Source of the DNA: Rahnella bonaserana
Lineage (GTDB): Bacteria; Pseudomonadota; Gammaproteobacteria; Enterobacterales; Enterobacteriaceae
NCBI RefSeq assembly: GCF_019049675.1
Contig: NZ_JAFMOW010000068.1
Coordinates: forward strand, 248,001 to 312,000
Length of the DNA: 64,000 nt
Direction of reading: 5' to 3'
Part shown: positions 55,878 to 64,000 of the stretch, one piece after another
Position numbering within the stretch: position 1 is the first letter of the stretch
Layout of the letters: each line of letters opens with the position of its first letter
Notes under the pieces: generated by a model
The model's input: the letters and a program-made list of their open reading frames with translations, nothing else
The model's database searches: none
Told to the model about the DNA's origin: nothing
Program-made: the position numbers and the translations under genes

Positions 55878-56033
55878 TGTTTAAGCAGGCCTTATTCAGT
55901 CGAAGGCACTTTACGCCAGCGTGATACTTCTGCGAATCACGCGTGCAAAGCAAAGGGGAAATCACTGCCACAGAGAATACCATGGCTGAGGAAGATACTG
56001 AATGTTGGCAGGGAAACGTGCGGTCCAGGAACC

Positions 56034-57092
56034 TCAGTAGCCTGACTTTTCCAGCGCGGCGATAAGGGTTTCGGTGGTTATCTGATCAACGCGCTTGCCC
56101 GGTGACAAAATCTGAATGGCTTTGTCATAATCCGGCCCCCACACAATATTGTTCTGATATCCCTGACCATAAACTTTGTTGTTGTATAAGCAGATAAGAT
56201 TTTTATTATAAACCTTACACAAATGCACCACGGAAGTGTCGGGGGAAATAACCAGATCGGCGGCTTTAATCAGTGCAGCAGCATGCAGGAAAGAAGGGGA
56301 TGAAAATTTAATTCCTGAAGCAGTATCTATTTTTGCCAGCTGGGCCGGCGTGCCGATATACACCACCGTATTTTTAGCGTCTTTAGCCAGATAATCTGTT
56401 ATTTCAGCCAGCTGAGCCGGTGACATATCGCGGGCTTGCTCAGTGGAATAAGGATTAATTACCACGAGTTTTCCCGGACTCAGCGTGCTTAAAAATTGTG
56501 CTGTTGAGGCTTCAATGTCAGCCGGGATCGTCAGCGCATATTTCCAGACTGCATCCGTGTAGCCCAGCGTATTAAGAACGGCTCTGTGACGCCAGCTGGT
56601 ATGCTTATGCGGCTGATGGTAATCAATTGATATATCGTAAATCTTGTATTGCTTCTGGTTCAGCGTCAGGGCAGTTTTCGGGTTCAGTGATTTTATTATT
56701 TTAAATCTGAGGGGGCTTAAATGGTTTTTATCATTGATATCAATCAGCAGGTCATAGGATTTAACCGGTACCTTTTTCAGATCACTGATTTTTTCAAAAA
56801 TAATCACACTGTCGACAAGCGGTGAATGCTCGAAAATAAACGCCGTTCTTTTTTCACACAGCATGGTGATGTTATGCCCCTGCTGATGCAGGGCATTGAC
56901 CAGGCCGCTCATGACAATCGCGTCGCCAATCCCAAACGCATTGCAGAGCATGACGATATTCATCTTCTCTGAGAATTGTGCCGGTTCCCGACGTTTTATT
57001 TTATCCAGGAATAGTAATTGGGCGTCGAGTTTGACTTTTTTCAGGAAAATATTCTTTTTCCTGTTTAACTTCCTGAGCTTCTGCAATGTCAT
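56034..57092 (-). CDS. Glycosyltransferase family 9 (heptosyltransferase-like)
   Basis: Family-9 glycosyltransferase of 352 residues with the GT-B fold of LPS heptosyltransferases. The N-terminal domain has NIVMLCNAFGIGDAIVMSGL, and the C-terminal donor site LIKAADLVISPDTSVVHLCK matches the family's (D/S)PDTS...H signature. The basic N-terminus (KLRKLNRKKNIFLKKVK) suits membrane association. The sugar donor and acceptor are unknown. It sits beside an acyltransferase, so a shared role in surface-glycan decoration is plausible but inferred. Confidence 0.85.
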   Translation of the reverse strand: MTLQKLRKLNRKKNIFLKKVKLDAQLLFLDKIKRREPAQFSEKMNIVMLCNAFGIGDAIVMSGLVNALHQQGHNITMLCEKRTAFIFEHSPLVDSVIIFEKISDLKKVPVKSYDLLIDINDKNHLSPLRFKIIKSLNPKTALTLNQKQYKIYDISIDYHQPHKHTSWRHRAVLNTLGYTDAVWKYALTIPADIEASTAQFLSTLSPGKLVVINPYSTEQARDMSPAQLAEITDYLAKDAKNTVVYIGTPAQLAKIDTASGIKFSSPSFLHAAALIKAADLVISPDTSVVHLCKVYNKNLICLYNNKVYGQGYQNNIVWGPDYDKAIQILSPGKRVDQITTETLIAALEKSGY

Positions 57093-57462
57093 TATTTAAA
57101 ATTTCCTAAAAGGAACGTTGCCATCATGCTACATAATTGTTTTTAATGAGACATATTACTATATGTTATCCAGCATGTAGTTATGAAGTCAACCTTACGG
57201 ATCTTTCGAAGGGTTTTGCTCCTTTTTTACATGTTCTTGTGGTCTGGCTTGCTATACAGGTACACACTGTAAGAATGTTCAAGCGCCTGATTTAATGGAA
57301 AAATTGAAAAAAACAAGTTCTCTTTAGCCTTTTGGTTGTGCGCAAGAGTATTTGTATACTTCTACGCTGAAGGGTTAGCGAATTTCATTGCAAAACGACA
57401 GGAAGGGAGAAGAGTAAGGGAGGAGGGTGCATTCATCCTGGATAATGATTGAGATGAAAGCC
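57093..57462. other. AT-rich gap between glycosyltransferase and acyltransferase genes
   Basis: No gene is supported in these 370 bases. A hairpin AAAGCCCT-atgc-AGGGCTTT at 57457-57477 overlaps the last codons of the acyltransferase gene and may act as its terminator on the minus strand. The promoter of the glycosyltransferase gene should lie here but I could not fix it. Confidence 0.6.
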
Positions 57463-58569
57463 CTATGCAGGGCTTTTGTCGTTATCAGGACATGTTTTTG
57501 CTACTTTTCGATTAATAAGAGATTTTCCGTAATTATAAAGTGGCAATTCAATGTACTTGAGCGTTAATTTTGAAATGTAAACAGTTATCCCTACAGCCAG
57601 TGTAGCGAAAAAGACATTCTCGTATAAATTCTGACTTTTAAAACCTAACATAAGATAAATGACAGGAGTATGCATGATATAAACAGAAAATGATGTATTA
57701 CCCAGGTAAACTAATGTTTTCGATTCTAAAAATTTCGTTATGTCAAAGTTAAGAAGTGGTAGGGTCGCAATAGCGAATGCAACGATGAATGTCAATGGTA
57801 GATAAATGCTTGGTGTCAGATTGAGTCCGAATAAGACGATCATCATGAACATTAGCGAAACAGAGACAAACCAAATGAAAAAAGATTCATATTTTTTTAT
57901 GAAACCTCTGAATTTCATTACGGTAATATAAGCGCAAATTCCTGCAGACATGCAGTAAATACAGCGTAGCACACCATCACTAAGAAGTGGAATTTTTGCT
58001 TGTGACGCACCTTTAACATCCATCTGTAGATATAAGCTCAACACTGCACCGGCTATTAAAAGAAGCCATGGGATATACCTTTTTGTACAGCTAAGAAGAA
58101 GCACAGTTGTACCTGCGAACATCTCTACAGAAATAGACCAACTGGGGATATTTGTTTTAGGTATAAACCCTATGCCCAGAGAATTCGTGAGAGTAAGGTC
58201 ACCAATTACATTCGTAGGAGTAATTTGCCCTACCCATTCTGGAAAAAAAACACCATTAGAAATGTACAGTGATATTGGTATGAGTATTACAGCGATTATA
58301 TGGAGTGGATATAATCTGAAGAAACGGGTAAGGATAAATCCACCCGGAGTAATAGATTTATTTTTTATTTTTTCACAATAAGAATGATAAAGCACGATTC
58401 CAGACAAAATGAAGAAAATATCTACTGCATAGTCTGGGTTATGGAAAATGTCATACCCAGTATGCCATCCAGTAAAATGGCTATAAGAGTGAGATAGGGC
58501 GACTCCGATCGCTAGCAAGCCACGTAAACCATCCAAGCCTGGAAGGCGTTTCAACACGATATTATTCAT
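57463..58569 (-). CDS. Acyltransferase family 3 membrane protein (OafA-like)
   Basis: Integral membrane O-acyltransferase of 368 residues with about ten membrane segments. Family hallmarks are LPGLDGLRGLLAIGVALSHS (near residues 9-28, conserved His), FFILSGIVLYHSY and the RFFRLYPLHI motif near 82. Such enzymes acetylate or acylate O-antigen, exopolysaccharide or other glycans. Base composition is clearly more AT-rich than the neighbours, including the 600-base upstream region, which suggests recent acquisition. The acceptor is unknown. Confidence 0.9.
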   Translation of the reverse strand: MNNIVLKRLPGLDGLRGLLAIGVALSHSYSHFTGWHTGYDIFHNPDYAVDIFFILSGIVLYHSYCEKIKNKSITPGGFILTRFFRLYPLHIIAVILIPISLYISNGVFFPEWVGQITPTNVIGDLTLTNSLGIGFIPKTNIPSWSISVEMFAGTTVLLLSCTKRYIPWLLLIAGAVLSLYLQMDVKGASQAKIPLLSDGVLRCIYCMSAGICAYITVMKFRGFIKKYESFFIWFVSVSLMFMMIVLFGLNLTPSIYLPLTFIVAFAIATLPLLNFDITKFLESKTLVYLGNTSFSVYIMHTPVIYLMLGFKSQNLYENVFFATLAVGITVYISKLTLKYIELPLYNYGKSLINRKVAKTCPDNDKSPA

Positions 58570-59175
58570 TTTATGAGACTCTATATAAAAAGGCCTATCA
58601 CTGATAACGACTGATAATCAAAGTGTTCGGACAGATACTCTAAACAACCTTGTAACTAGCAAGGTTAATTGATTCGATAGCATGTTATGCATGATAGTGA
58701 ATAAATTGTTAATTGTGTATTGTTTGTGTAGGTTTTTGTGTGCTTTTTATTTAATTTTAGTTAAATGGATTAGTATGGATTATGGGTTAAGTCTCAACTA
58801 AAGGGAGTTTTATATATCATTTATTGAAATGAGGTAGGTTCTTCAATGTTTTTGTTGATAAAAATCAATTAAATAAATACTAAGAGTAATCCGTTGTCTG
58901 TGCAGGATTGCTATTACCTGACTGATTTTCGCTTCAAAGCAGGGCTTTGATGATTGACGAATTTATAGTGCGAATGCGGCAGAGATGATTGAGAGATACC
59001 TTTGTTCAGCGGGGAGCATAAAAATATGCAATAGCGCATACATGGAACGCATCGTCAAAATGGCGTGCTCTACACAAACAATCCACCAAAACCCTGACAT
59101 AACCGGGGTGAATGCCTGTGGCAACTCGGCTAAACTACTGCCTAATTTGAATTCTAGCCTTACGGCAGGCATAAC
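58570..59175. other. Long AT-rich non-coding stretch upstream of acyltransferase and yeeA
   Basis: 606 bases between divergent genes. Two overlapping frames on opposite strands (about 58963-59272) lack ribosome sites and recognisable products. The left 350 bases are very AT-rich with T-tracts, the type of DNA often bound by H-NS. No clear repeat, RNA gene or operator was seen. Confidence 0.6.
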
Positions 59176-60273
59176 GTGCGTCTCGACAAGAAAATTTCTC
59201 CGCTGGATAACGTCATTTACCGTAATTACCGCATTACTCACGGGCTGCGTATCGCCGTGGCGTTTTTGCTGACTTTTGTGATCGTGCGTCTGACTGAAAT
59301 CCCCGAGGGCACCTGGCCGCTGATCACCATGGTCGTGGTGATGGGGCCGATTTCGTTTTGGGGAAACGTCGTTCAGCGCGTGCTTGAGCGTATCAGCGGA
59401 ACCGTTCTAGGCTCGGCTTCAGGGCTGATTGCTTTATGGCTCGAACTGTATTCCTTTCCGCTGATGATGGTGTGGTGCGCAGTGGTGATGTTTGTCAGCG
59501 GCTATCTGACCCTCGGTAAACGCCCTTATATGGCGCTGCTGATTGGTATTACGCTGGCGGTGGTCTGTGGCGCAGGGCCGGGTGATATGAATACCGCGCT
59601 GTGGCGTTCCGGCGATGTGATTTTCGGTTCCCTGCTGGCGCTGCTTTTCGCCAGTATTTATCCGCAGCGTGCGTTTATTCACTGGCGTATACAGATGGCC
59701 GATTACCTGATGTCGCTGAATAAACTCTACAGCGCGTGGTTGTCGCCGAACATGCTCGAGCGTCCGCATCTGCACGGTAAAATGAAAACGTCTATGAGCC
59801 AGATGATCAAGATGCGTTCACTGTTCGCGCCTGCCAGTAAAGAATCACATATTCCGCGTGAAGTGTTTGATGCGATCCAGACGCTGAGTCGCAATCTGCT
59901 GTGTACGCTGGAACTGCTGGCCGACGCTTACTGGAGTTCACGCGAAAGCCACTTCCTGATGCTCAACGCCCGCACCTTGCGAAGTGCGCAGTTGCTGATG
60001 CTCAGCACGCTGGAAAAACTCAGTTTGATGCTGATGAACGGTACGAAAGGTGATGAACTGACCATCAATCATCAGCTCAATGAATCTGCTGAAGAACTGA
60101 AAGCGTTGATGGCAGAAATGAACGCGGCAAATCATCTGGAAGCGCAGGTCTACGGTTATGTATGGCTGAGCGCGCAGGTGGCGGAACAACTGAAGTCTAT
60201 GGGCGACCTCATCACCATGACAATGCAGAAAGAAGAAGCTCAAATAAACAGCGTTAAAACAACGAAAGCATGA
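59176..60273 (+). CDS. yeeA: YeeA, FUSC-family inner-membrane protein
   Basis: Inner-membrane protein of the FUSC/aromatic acid exporter superfamily, 365 residues (E. coli 352). The N-terminal half has about six membrane helices (GLRIAVAFLLTFVIVRL, then TWPLITMVVVMGPISFWGNV); the C-terminal half is a helical cytoplasmic domain (LMLNARTLRSAQLLMLSTLEKL). Translation starts at GTG (VRLDKKISPLDN), matching the E. coli N-terminus MRADKSLSP. Transport substrate unknown. It is followed by yeeX. Confidence 0.92.
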   Translation: MRLDKKISPLDNVIYRNYRITHGLRIAVAFLLTFVIVRLTEIPEGTWPLITMVVVMGPISFWGNVVQRVLERISGTVLGSASGLIALWLELYSFPLMMVWCAVVMFVSGYLTLGKRPYMALLIGITLAVVCGAGPGDMNTALWRSGDVIFGSLLALLFASIYPQRAFIHWRIQMADYLMSLNKLYSAWLSPNMLERPHLHGKMKTSMSQMIKMRSLFAPASKESHIPREVFDAIQTLSRNLLCTLELLADAYWSSRESHFLMLNARTLRSAQLLMLSTLEKLSLMLMNGTKGDELTINHQLNESAEELKALMAEMNAANHLEAQVYGYVWLSAQVAEQLKSMGDLITMTMQKEEAQINSVKTTKA

Positions 60274-60430
60274 AGGGATTTTTGTCTGTGGCGTAAAACG
60301 GGTAAGATGAAGCCATTGGACGATTATCTGAGCTCGCAGGCCATTGTTTGCTACGCTATTCTTTCAGGTGGCAAAACGGGATGCGACAAGTCAGTCACTG
60401 AATCTGTGTAACTTAATCGAAGGTGTTAAA

Positions 60431-60763
60431 ATGGACAATATCAATAAGCCGAGTTTCCAGGACGTTCTGGAGTTTGTGCGCATTTTCCGTCGTAAAAACA
60501 AATTACAACGCGAAATTGCTGACAACGAGAAGAAAATCCGTGACAACCAGAAACGTGTTTTGCTGCTCGACAACCTGAGCGATTACATCAAGCCAGGAAT
60601 GAGCATCGACGAAATTCAGGCGATCATTGCCAGCATGCGCGGCGACTATGAAGATCGCGTTGATGATTACATCATCCGCAATGCAGACCTGTCGAAAGAA
60701 CGTCGTGAAATGTCCAAAAAGCTGAAAGCGATGGGCGAAATCAAAGCCCACGAAACCAAGTAA
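60431..60763 (+). CDS. yeeX: YeeX, DUF496 family coiled-coil protein
   Basis: Small helical protein of unknown function, 110 residues from the ATG at 60431 (site AAGGTG). It is highly charged and predicted coiled coil throughout ([20 protein letters not shown], then [20 protein letters not shown]). It is conserved across enterobacteria next to yeeA. The open frame extends 29 codons upstream without support. Confidence 0.93.
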   Translation: MDNINKPSFQDVLEFVRIFRRKNKLQREIADNEKKIRDNQKRVLLLDNLSDYIKPGMSIDEIQAIIASMRGDYEDRVDDYIIRNADLSKERREMSKKLKAMGEIKAHETK

Positions 60764-60782
60764 TTTCGGCGCTGCTCAATAC

Positions 60783-60810
60783 AAAAACCGGGTTGATGCC
60801 CGGTTTTTTT
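60783..60810. terminator. Terminator between yeeX and the dehydrogenase gene
   Basis: AAAAACCGGG...CCCGGTTTTTTT, a 9-10-bp stem with T-run. The A-run on the left lets it also end the convergent dehydrogenase gene. Confidence 0.88.
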
Positions 60811-60840
60811 ACGCCTGTGATTTACGTTCAGGATTAAGCC

Positions 60841-61800
60841 TTAATCCAAAGCGCGCACCGGTTTTCCAGCCAGAAAGGCCTGAATATCTTCGACCGCTTC
60901 GGTGAAGTAGACCCGATAGTTACCGTCAGAAACGTAGCCCAGATGTGGCGTCGCCAGTACGTTGGGTTGCGTTCGAAACGGATGATTTGCCGGCAGTGGC
61001 TCGGTATCAAACACATCCAGACCGGCTCCGGCTATTACACCGTTTTGCAATGCGTCGAGCAGGGCGGGCTGATCGACAATCGCCGCGCGCGATGTATTAA
61101 TCAGCAAGGCAGACGGTTTCATCTGTGCCAGTTCCTGCGCACCCAGCAAGTTGCGCGTGCGGTCGCCGAGCACCAGATGAATGGATACCACGTCGCTGGT
61201 TTGCAGCAATTCTTCTTTGGATGCGCATAACGTCACGCCATGTCCGGCAGCGCGTTCTGCGGTCAGATTCTGGCTCCAGGCACACACATCCATACCAAAC
61301 GCTTTCGCTATCTGCGCCACTTTCTGACCAATTTTCCCCAGACCCAGCAGGCCAAGCCGTTTGCCGTTCAGGTCAAAACCGACCGTAGTTTGCCACGGGC
61401 CGTTCTGGCGCAGCGCATTATTTTCGGTCACCAGATGCCGCGCGAGTCCGAGGATTAGCGCCCAGGTCAGCTCAACCGGTGCGGCCTGTCCGCTGCCGGT
61501 ACCGCAAACGGTCACGCCATGCTTCTTTGCCGCAGCGAGATCTATCGACGCATTGCGCATACCTGATGTAATCAGGAGTTTCAGTTTGGGCAGACGGGCA
61601 AACAACGCGGCGGTGAACGGTGTCCGTTCACGCATAATCACCACAATCTCTGCGTCTTTCAGGCTTTCGGCGAGGGTATTTTCGTCAGCAATATGTTCTG
61701 TCAGCGCACGGCATTCCACCTGCGGCGTCAGTGAGTGCCAGTCAGCCAGTGAAAGGGAAACGTTCTGGTAATCATCAAGAATGAGGCATTGCAGTGGCAT
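60841..61800 (-). CDS. D-2-hydroxyacid dehydrogenase family protein
   Basis: NAD(P)-dependent 2-hydroxyacid dehydrogenase, 319 residues. The Rossmann loop is LGLLGLGKIGQKVAQIAKAF (around 149-168). The catalytic triad reads Arg238 in INTSRAAIVD, Glu267 in LDVFDTEP and His286 in TPHLGYV. The N-terminus MPLQCLILDDYQNVSLSLADW is typical of the subgroup near phosphoglycerate dehydrogenase but lacks an ACT domain. The substrate is unknown. It is downstream of cirA on the same strand, behind a hairpin. Confidence 0.9.
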   Translation of the reverse strand: MPLQCLILDDYQNVSLSLADWHSLTPQVECRALTEHIADENTLAESLKDAEIVVIMRERTPFTAALFARLPKLKLLITSGMRNASIDLAAAKKHGVTVCGTGSGQAAPVELTWALILGLARHLVTENNALRQNGPWQTTVGFDLNGKRLGLLGLGKIGQKVAQIAKAFGMDVCAWSQNLTAERAAGHGVTLCASKEELLQTSDVVSIHLVLGDRTRNLLGAQELAQMKPSALLINTSRAAIVDQPALLDALQNGVIAGAGLDVFDTEPLPANHPFRTQPNVLATPHLGYVSDGNYRVYFTEAVEDIQAFLAGKPVRALD

Positions 61801-61818
61801 GGAAATCCCTTATCTGGA

Positions 61819-61837
61819 AATAATGATAAAGAGATAT
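61819..61837. promoter_or_regulatory. Weak Fur-like motif upstream of the dehydrogenase gene
   Basis: AATAATGATAAAGAGATAT agrees with the Fur box GATAATGATAATCATTATC at 11 of 19 positions, mostly in the left half. It lies 19-37 bases before the start. AT-richness makes chance matches likely. Confidence 0.25.
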
Positions 61838-61849
61838 AGCACTGAAACA

Positions 61850-61872
61850 GCCGGGACGTGAAGTGTCCCGGC
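61850..61872 (-). terminator. Hairpin after cirA
   Basis: GCCGGGAC-gtgaagt-GTCCCGGC, a perfect 8-bp stem 13 bases after the cirA stop. On the minus strand only TGTTT follows, so termination may be partial. Confidence 0.55.
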
Positions 61873-61884
61873 CGGAGGTTATTG

Positions 61885-63858
61885 TCAGAAGCTGTAATCG
61901 ATCGCTGCGAAATATCTGCGGCCGTCTTCGTTATAGCTATAGTCGTCGCGGTTGAGATCTTTATCGGTCAGATTCAGCACCCCGGCGCGTATTTTCACCG
62001 CTTTATTCACCGCATACGAACCGCCGGTGTTCCAGATGGTGTATCCGCCCGGCGTGGCGTTGCCGTCAGTGACGGTGCGGCTTTTGCCTTTATAGTTGGC
62101 GGAAAGATAGAAGCTCCAGGCATCGAGCGGTTTCCAGTCGAGCGTCGCGTTACTGGTGTGGAACGGCAGTTCGGACAACGGTTTGTTACCGCCGTTACTC
62201 AGATCGCGGGCGTCGTTGTAGGTGTAATTCAGCCTGAGGTTCAGCTGGTCGGTAAGCGGTAAACCAAGCTCGGTTTCAAGTCCGCGGATCCGCGCCTTAT
62301 TGACGTTGTAATACTGGAATATCGGGTTGCCGCTGGCGTCGAAACCGACAAAGTTCTGATAGGTCGGTGCCAGACTGCGGTTGGCGGTGCGGATAACCGT
62401 GATCATGTCGTCGATGTCGTTCTGGAACACCGTCGCGCTGGCGGTCACGTCTTCCAGCAAGCCTTCCTGACCGGCGTAATACAGGCCGAATTCCACGCTT
62501 TCACTGGTTTCTGCTTTCAGATCCTTACTGCCTACGACGTTACAACTTCCGCGGCAGGAGGCACTTTGCCAGTCCGGGCTGAGTTGCAACAGAGAAGGCG
62601 CTTTGAAGGCTGACGCCCAGCCGCCTTTCATCGTCACGGTGTCGGTGGCGTTGTATACCAGATAGGCACGCGGGCTCCAGTTGACGCCGTAGTTTTCGTG
62701 GTCATCCATGCGCACGCCGCCGGTCAGCGCCAGATTTTCGAACATACGCCACTCATCTTCCAGGAACAGCGCGTACTGATTAGCCTGCGTGCTGCCGCCG
62801 TTTTTCATGTTCACGCCGTCTTCCAGTTTGTCGTTGCGGTATTCGCCACCGAACGTCAGGAACTGGTTGTAATCGCCCAGCGGGACCACGACTTTGCCGT
62901 CGAGAGAGTTGTTTTTCGAGGTGATGGTTTCAGCGTTTTTGTTCTCGATGTTTTCACCGTAGAAACGCAATTCGGTATTCGCTAAGCCCCAGCGGCCATT
63001 GTGGCCGAGTGAGTAGTTTTCGCGTTCGATGCGATTTTTATCCAGCGTATCGGAATCACGATCCTGACGGTCCATACCGTAACCGAAGGTGATGTCCTGA
63101 TCTTCATCCGGCGTCAGTGAGAATTCGACATTGGCGTTGCGCGAAGTATAGCCCTCGATACGCGGCTGACCGGTGCTGCCGCTGGCGGAACTGGCCTGAT
63201 CTTTCTCGCGTTTACCCAGTGCGCCGTAAACTTTCACGCCCAGTAAATCATCCACCAGCGGGCCGCTGGCGAAGAAGTTACCGTTGCCGCTGTCGCCGCG
63301 ATCGCGATGTTCCTGAACGGTGGTGTCAGCGCTGAGCGTACCGTGCCACTTTGTGCCGACTTTGCGGGTAATAATGTTGACCACGCCGCCGAGCGCGTCG
63401 GAGCCATATAAGGATGACATCGGCCCGCGCACCACTTCGATGCGTTCGATAGACTCAGCGGGGATCCAGCTCAGATCGAAATCGTTATGGCGGAATACCG
63501 CGTTACGGGAGTTCACGCGTTTGCCATCCACCAGAATCAGGGTGTAGCCGCTGCCCAGCCCGCGGATGCTGACGCCCTGGCGGTTATCGCTTTCGTTGGT
63601 GATTTGCACGCCGGGTACATCTTTCAGCACGTCTTTGAGGTTCTGTACCGGTTTCTTTTGCAGATCTTCGCGGGTGATCACGCTGATACTGGCGGGGGCA
63701 TCTTTAAGATTTTGTTCGATGGAGGAGGCAGTCACCACCATCTGATCTTCTTTTTCTTTCACTTCGCTGGCGTCTTCCGCCATTACCGGCATCGCGGCAG
63801 CAATCAGTTGTGCGAGCAGCCCGGCTTTAACCGCCGGTGTAAATTTAACCTTAACCAT
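61885..63858 (-). CDS. cirA: Catecholate siderophore receptor CirA (TonB-dependent)
   Basis: Outer-membrane TonB-dependent receptor for catecholate breakdown products of enterobactin, and for colicin I in E. coli. The 657 residues (E. coli 663) start with a signal peptide ending near MPVMAEDA. A TonB box DQMVVTAS follows (about 38-45). The plug domain holds [20 protein letters not shown], and the 22-strand barrel contains [19 protein letters not shown], a CRGSC disulfide loop and the C-terminus YFAAIDYSF. Similarity to E. coli CirA runs the full length. It sits 18 bases after a terminator-like hairpin. Confidence 0.95.
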   Translation of the reverse strand: MVKVKFTPAVKAGLLAQLIAAAMPVMAEDASEVKEKEDQMVVTASSIEQNLKDAPASISVITREDLQKKPVQNLKDVLKDVPGVQITNESDNRQGVSIRGLGSGYTLILVDGKRVNSRNAVFRHNDFDLSWIPAESIERIEVVRGPMSSLYGSDALGGVVNIITRKVGTKWHGTLSADTTVQEHRDRGDSGNGNFFASGPLVDDLLGVKVYGALGKREKDQASSASGSTGQPRIEGYTSRNANVEFSLTPDEDQDITFGYGMDRQDRDSDTLDKNRIERENYSLGHNGRWGLANTELRFYGENIENKNAETITSKNNSLDGKVVVPLGDYNQFLTFGGEYRNDKLEDGVNMKNGGSTQANQYALFLEDEWRMFENLALTGGVRMDDHENYGVNWSPRAYLVYNATDTVTMKGGWASAFKAPSLLQLSPDWQSASCRGSCNVVGSKDLKAETSESVEFGLYYAGQEGLLEDVTASATVFQNDIDDMITVIRTANRSLAPTYQNFVGFDASGNPIFQYYNVNKARIRGLETELGLPLTDQLNLRLNYTYNDARDLSNGGNKPLSELPFHTSNATLDWKPLDAWSFYLSANYKGKSRTVTDGNATPGGYTIWNTGGSYAVNKAVKIRAGVLNLTDKDLNRDDYSYNEDGRRYFAAIDYSF

Positions 63859-63876
63859 TTCTTCTCTCCGTGAGAT

Positions 63877-63899
63877 AAAAAGCCCCGGCAGCCCGGGGC
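63877..63899 (-). terminator. Terminator-like hairpin directly upstream of cirA
   Basis: On the minus strand GCCCCGG-gctg-CCGGGGC is followed by TTTTT, then only 18 bases to the cirA ATG. There is no room for a promoter between, so it must act as an attenuator inside an operon, or cirA is transcribed from upstream by read-through. Confidence 0.8.
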
Positions 63900-63909
63900 A
63901 GCGTCCCTT

Positions 63910-64000
63910 TTACTCTGTCCAGTAAGTGCCGGTCGGTTCGACGGCGAGGAACTGTTTATAAAGTTGTTTTTGTGTTTGCTGCGGATCGAGTTCGGCAAAC
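63910..64000 (-). CDS. 3' end of an unidentified gene upstream of cirA
   Basis: The last 30 codons of a minus-strand gene cut by the window edge, with the product ending FLAVEPTGTYWTE after QQTQKQLYKQ. The stop is TAA at 63910-63912. The fragment is too short to identify. The position before cirA and the transport-like context suggest, without proof, an iron-uptake gene such as a periplasmic binding protein. Confidence 0.65.
   Translation of the reverse strand, partial: FAELDPQQTQKQLYKQFLAVEPTGTYWTE

Noticed and set aside
58963-59272. Two overlapping small frames on opposite strands upstream of yeeA
   Set aside because: Neither has a ribosome site or family resemblance, and both overlap the yeeA start region.
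63804-63998. Minus-strand frame of 64 codons overlapping the cirA start
   Set aside because: It overlaps cirA in another frame and crosses the terminator stem; the truncated gene ending at 63910 in a different frame fits better.
1-64000. CRISPR arrays, rRNA operons, transposases, toxin-antitoxin pairs
   Set aside because: Looked for on both strands; no regularly spaced repeats, rRNA-like sequence, transposase/integrase motifs or convincing TA pairs were found.

Overview
The window is a bacterial chromosome segment from the order Enterobacterales. The first half keeps the gene order of the Escherichia coli pepN-to-serT region almost gene for gene (pepN, ssu, pyrD, zapC, ycbX, rlmL, uup, pqiABC, rmf, fabA, lonH, matP, ompA, sulA, sxy, yccS, yccF, helD, mgsA, yccT, yccU, hspQ, rlmI, acyP, tusE, yccA, tRNA-Ser). 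Protein divergence, moderate GC and ERIC repeats suggest a Rahnella/Ewingella/Serratia-like member of the Yersiniaceae. The family placement is inference; the order is secure.

Layout. Bases 1-7007: end of pepN and the convergent ssuEADCB operon for sulfur from alkanesulfonates. 7322-18446: pyrD, zapC, ycbX, rlmL-uup, pqiABC and rmf (pyrimidine synthesis, division, rRNA modification, ribosome rescue, envelope lipid transport, ribosome hibernation). 18595-27192: fabA, lonH, matP, ompA, sulA, sxy, yccS and yccF, with a LexA box at sulA and a palindrome that fits FabR at fabA. 27387-34578: helD, mgsA, yccT, yccU, hspQ, rlmI, acyP, tusE, yccA. 34957-35327: two identical tRNA-Ser(UGA) genes.

35410-44545 looks accessory: a divergent AraC regulator/atypical SDR pair, a three-gene ABC importer of the AfuABC/FbpABC type with unproven substrate, a chemoreceptor with an unusual signalling tip, a GNAT acetyltransferase and a Tat-exported cupin. 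44800-47301 holds osmE, the K+/H+ antiporter cvrA and an unrecognised 64-residue gene. 47356-53711 is a putrescine utilisation cluster (puuB-puuR-puuD leftward, puuA and puuP rightward) without puuC or puuE.

53712-54449, between convergent puuP and sbcB, is the most unusual stretch: about 700 bases with no convincing gene, built from two diverged copies of one structured unit in inverted orientation. Their main hairpin stems differ in sequence but both keep pairing and the same loop, which suggests selection on structure. 56034-58569 carries a family-9 glycosyltransferase and an AT-rich acyltransferase. The window closes with yeeA, yeeX, a D-2-hydroxyacid dehydrogenase, the catecholate siderophore receptor cirA and the 3' end of one more gene. 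No rRNA, CRISPR array, transposase or integrase was seen.
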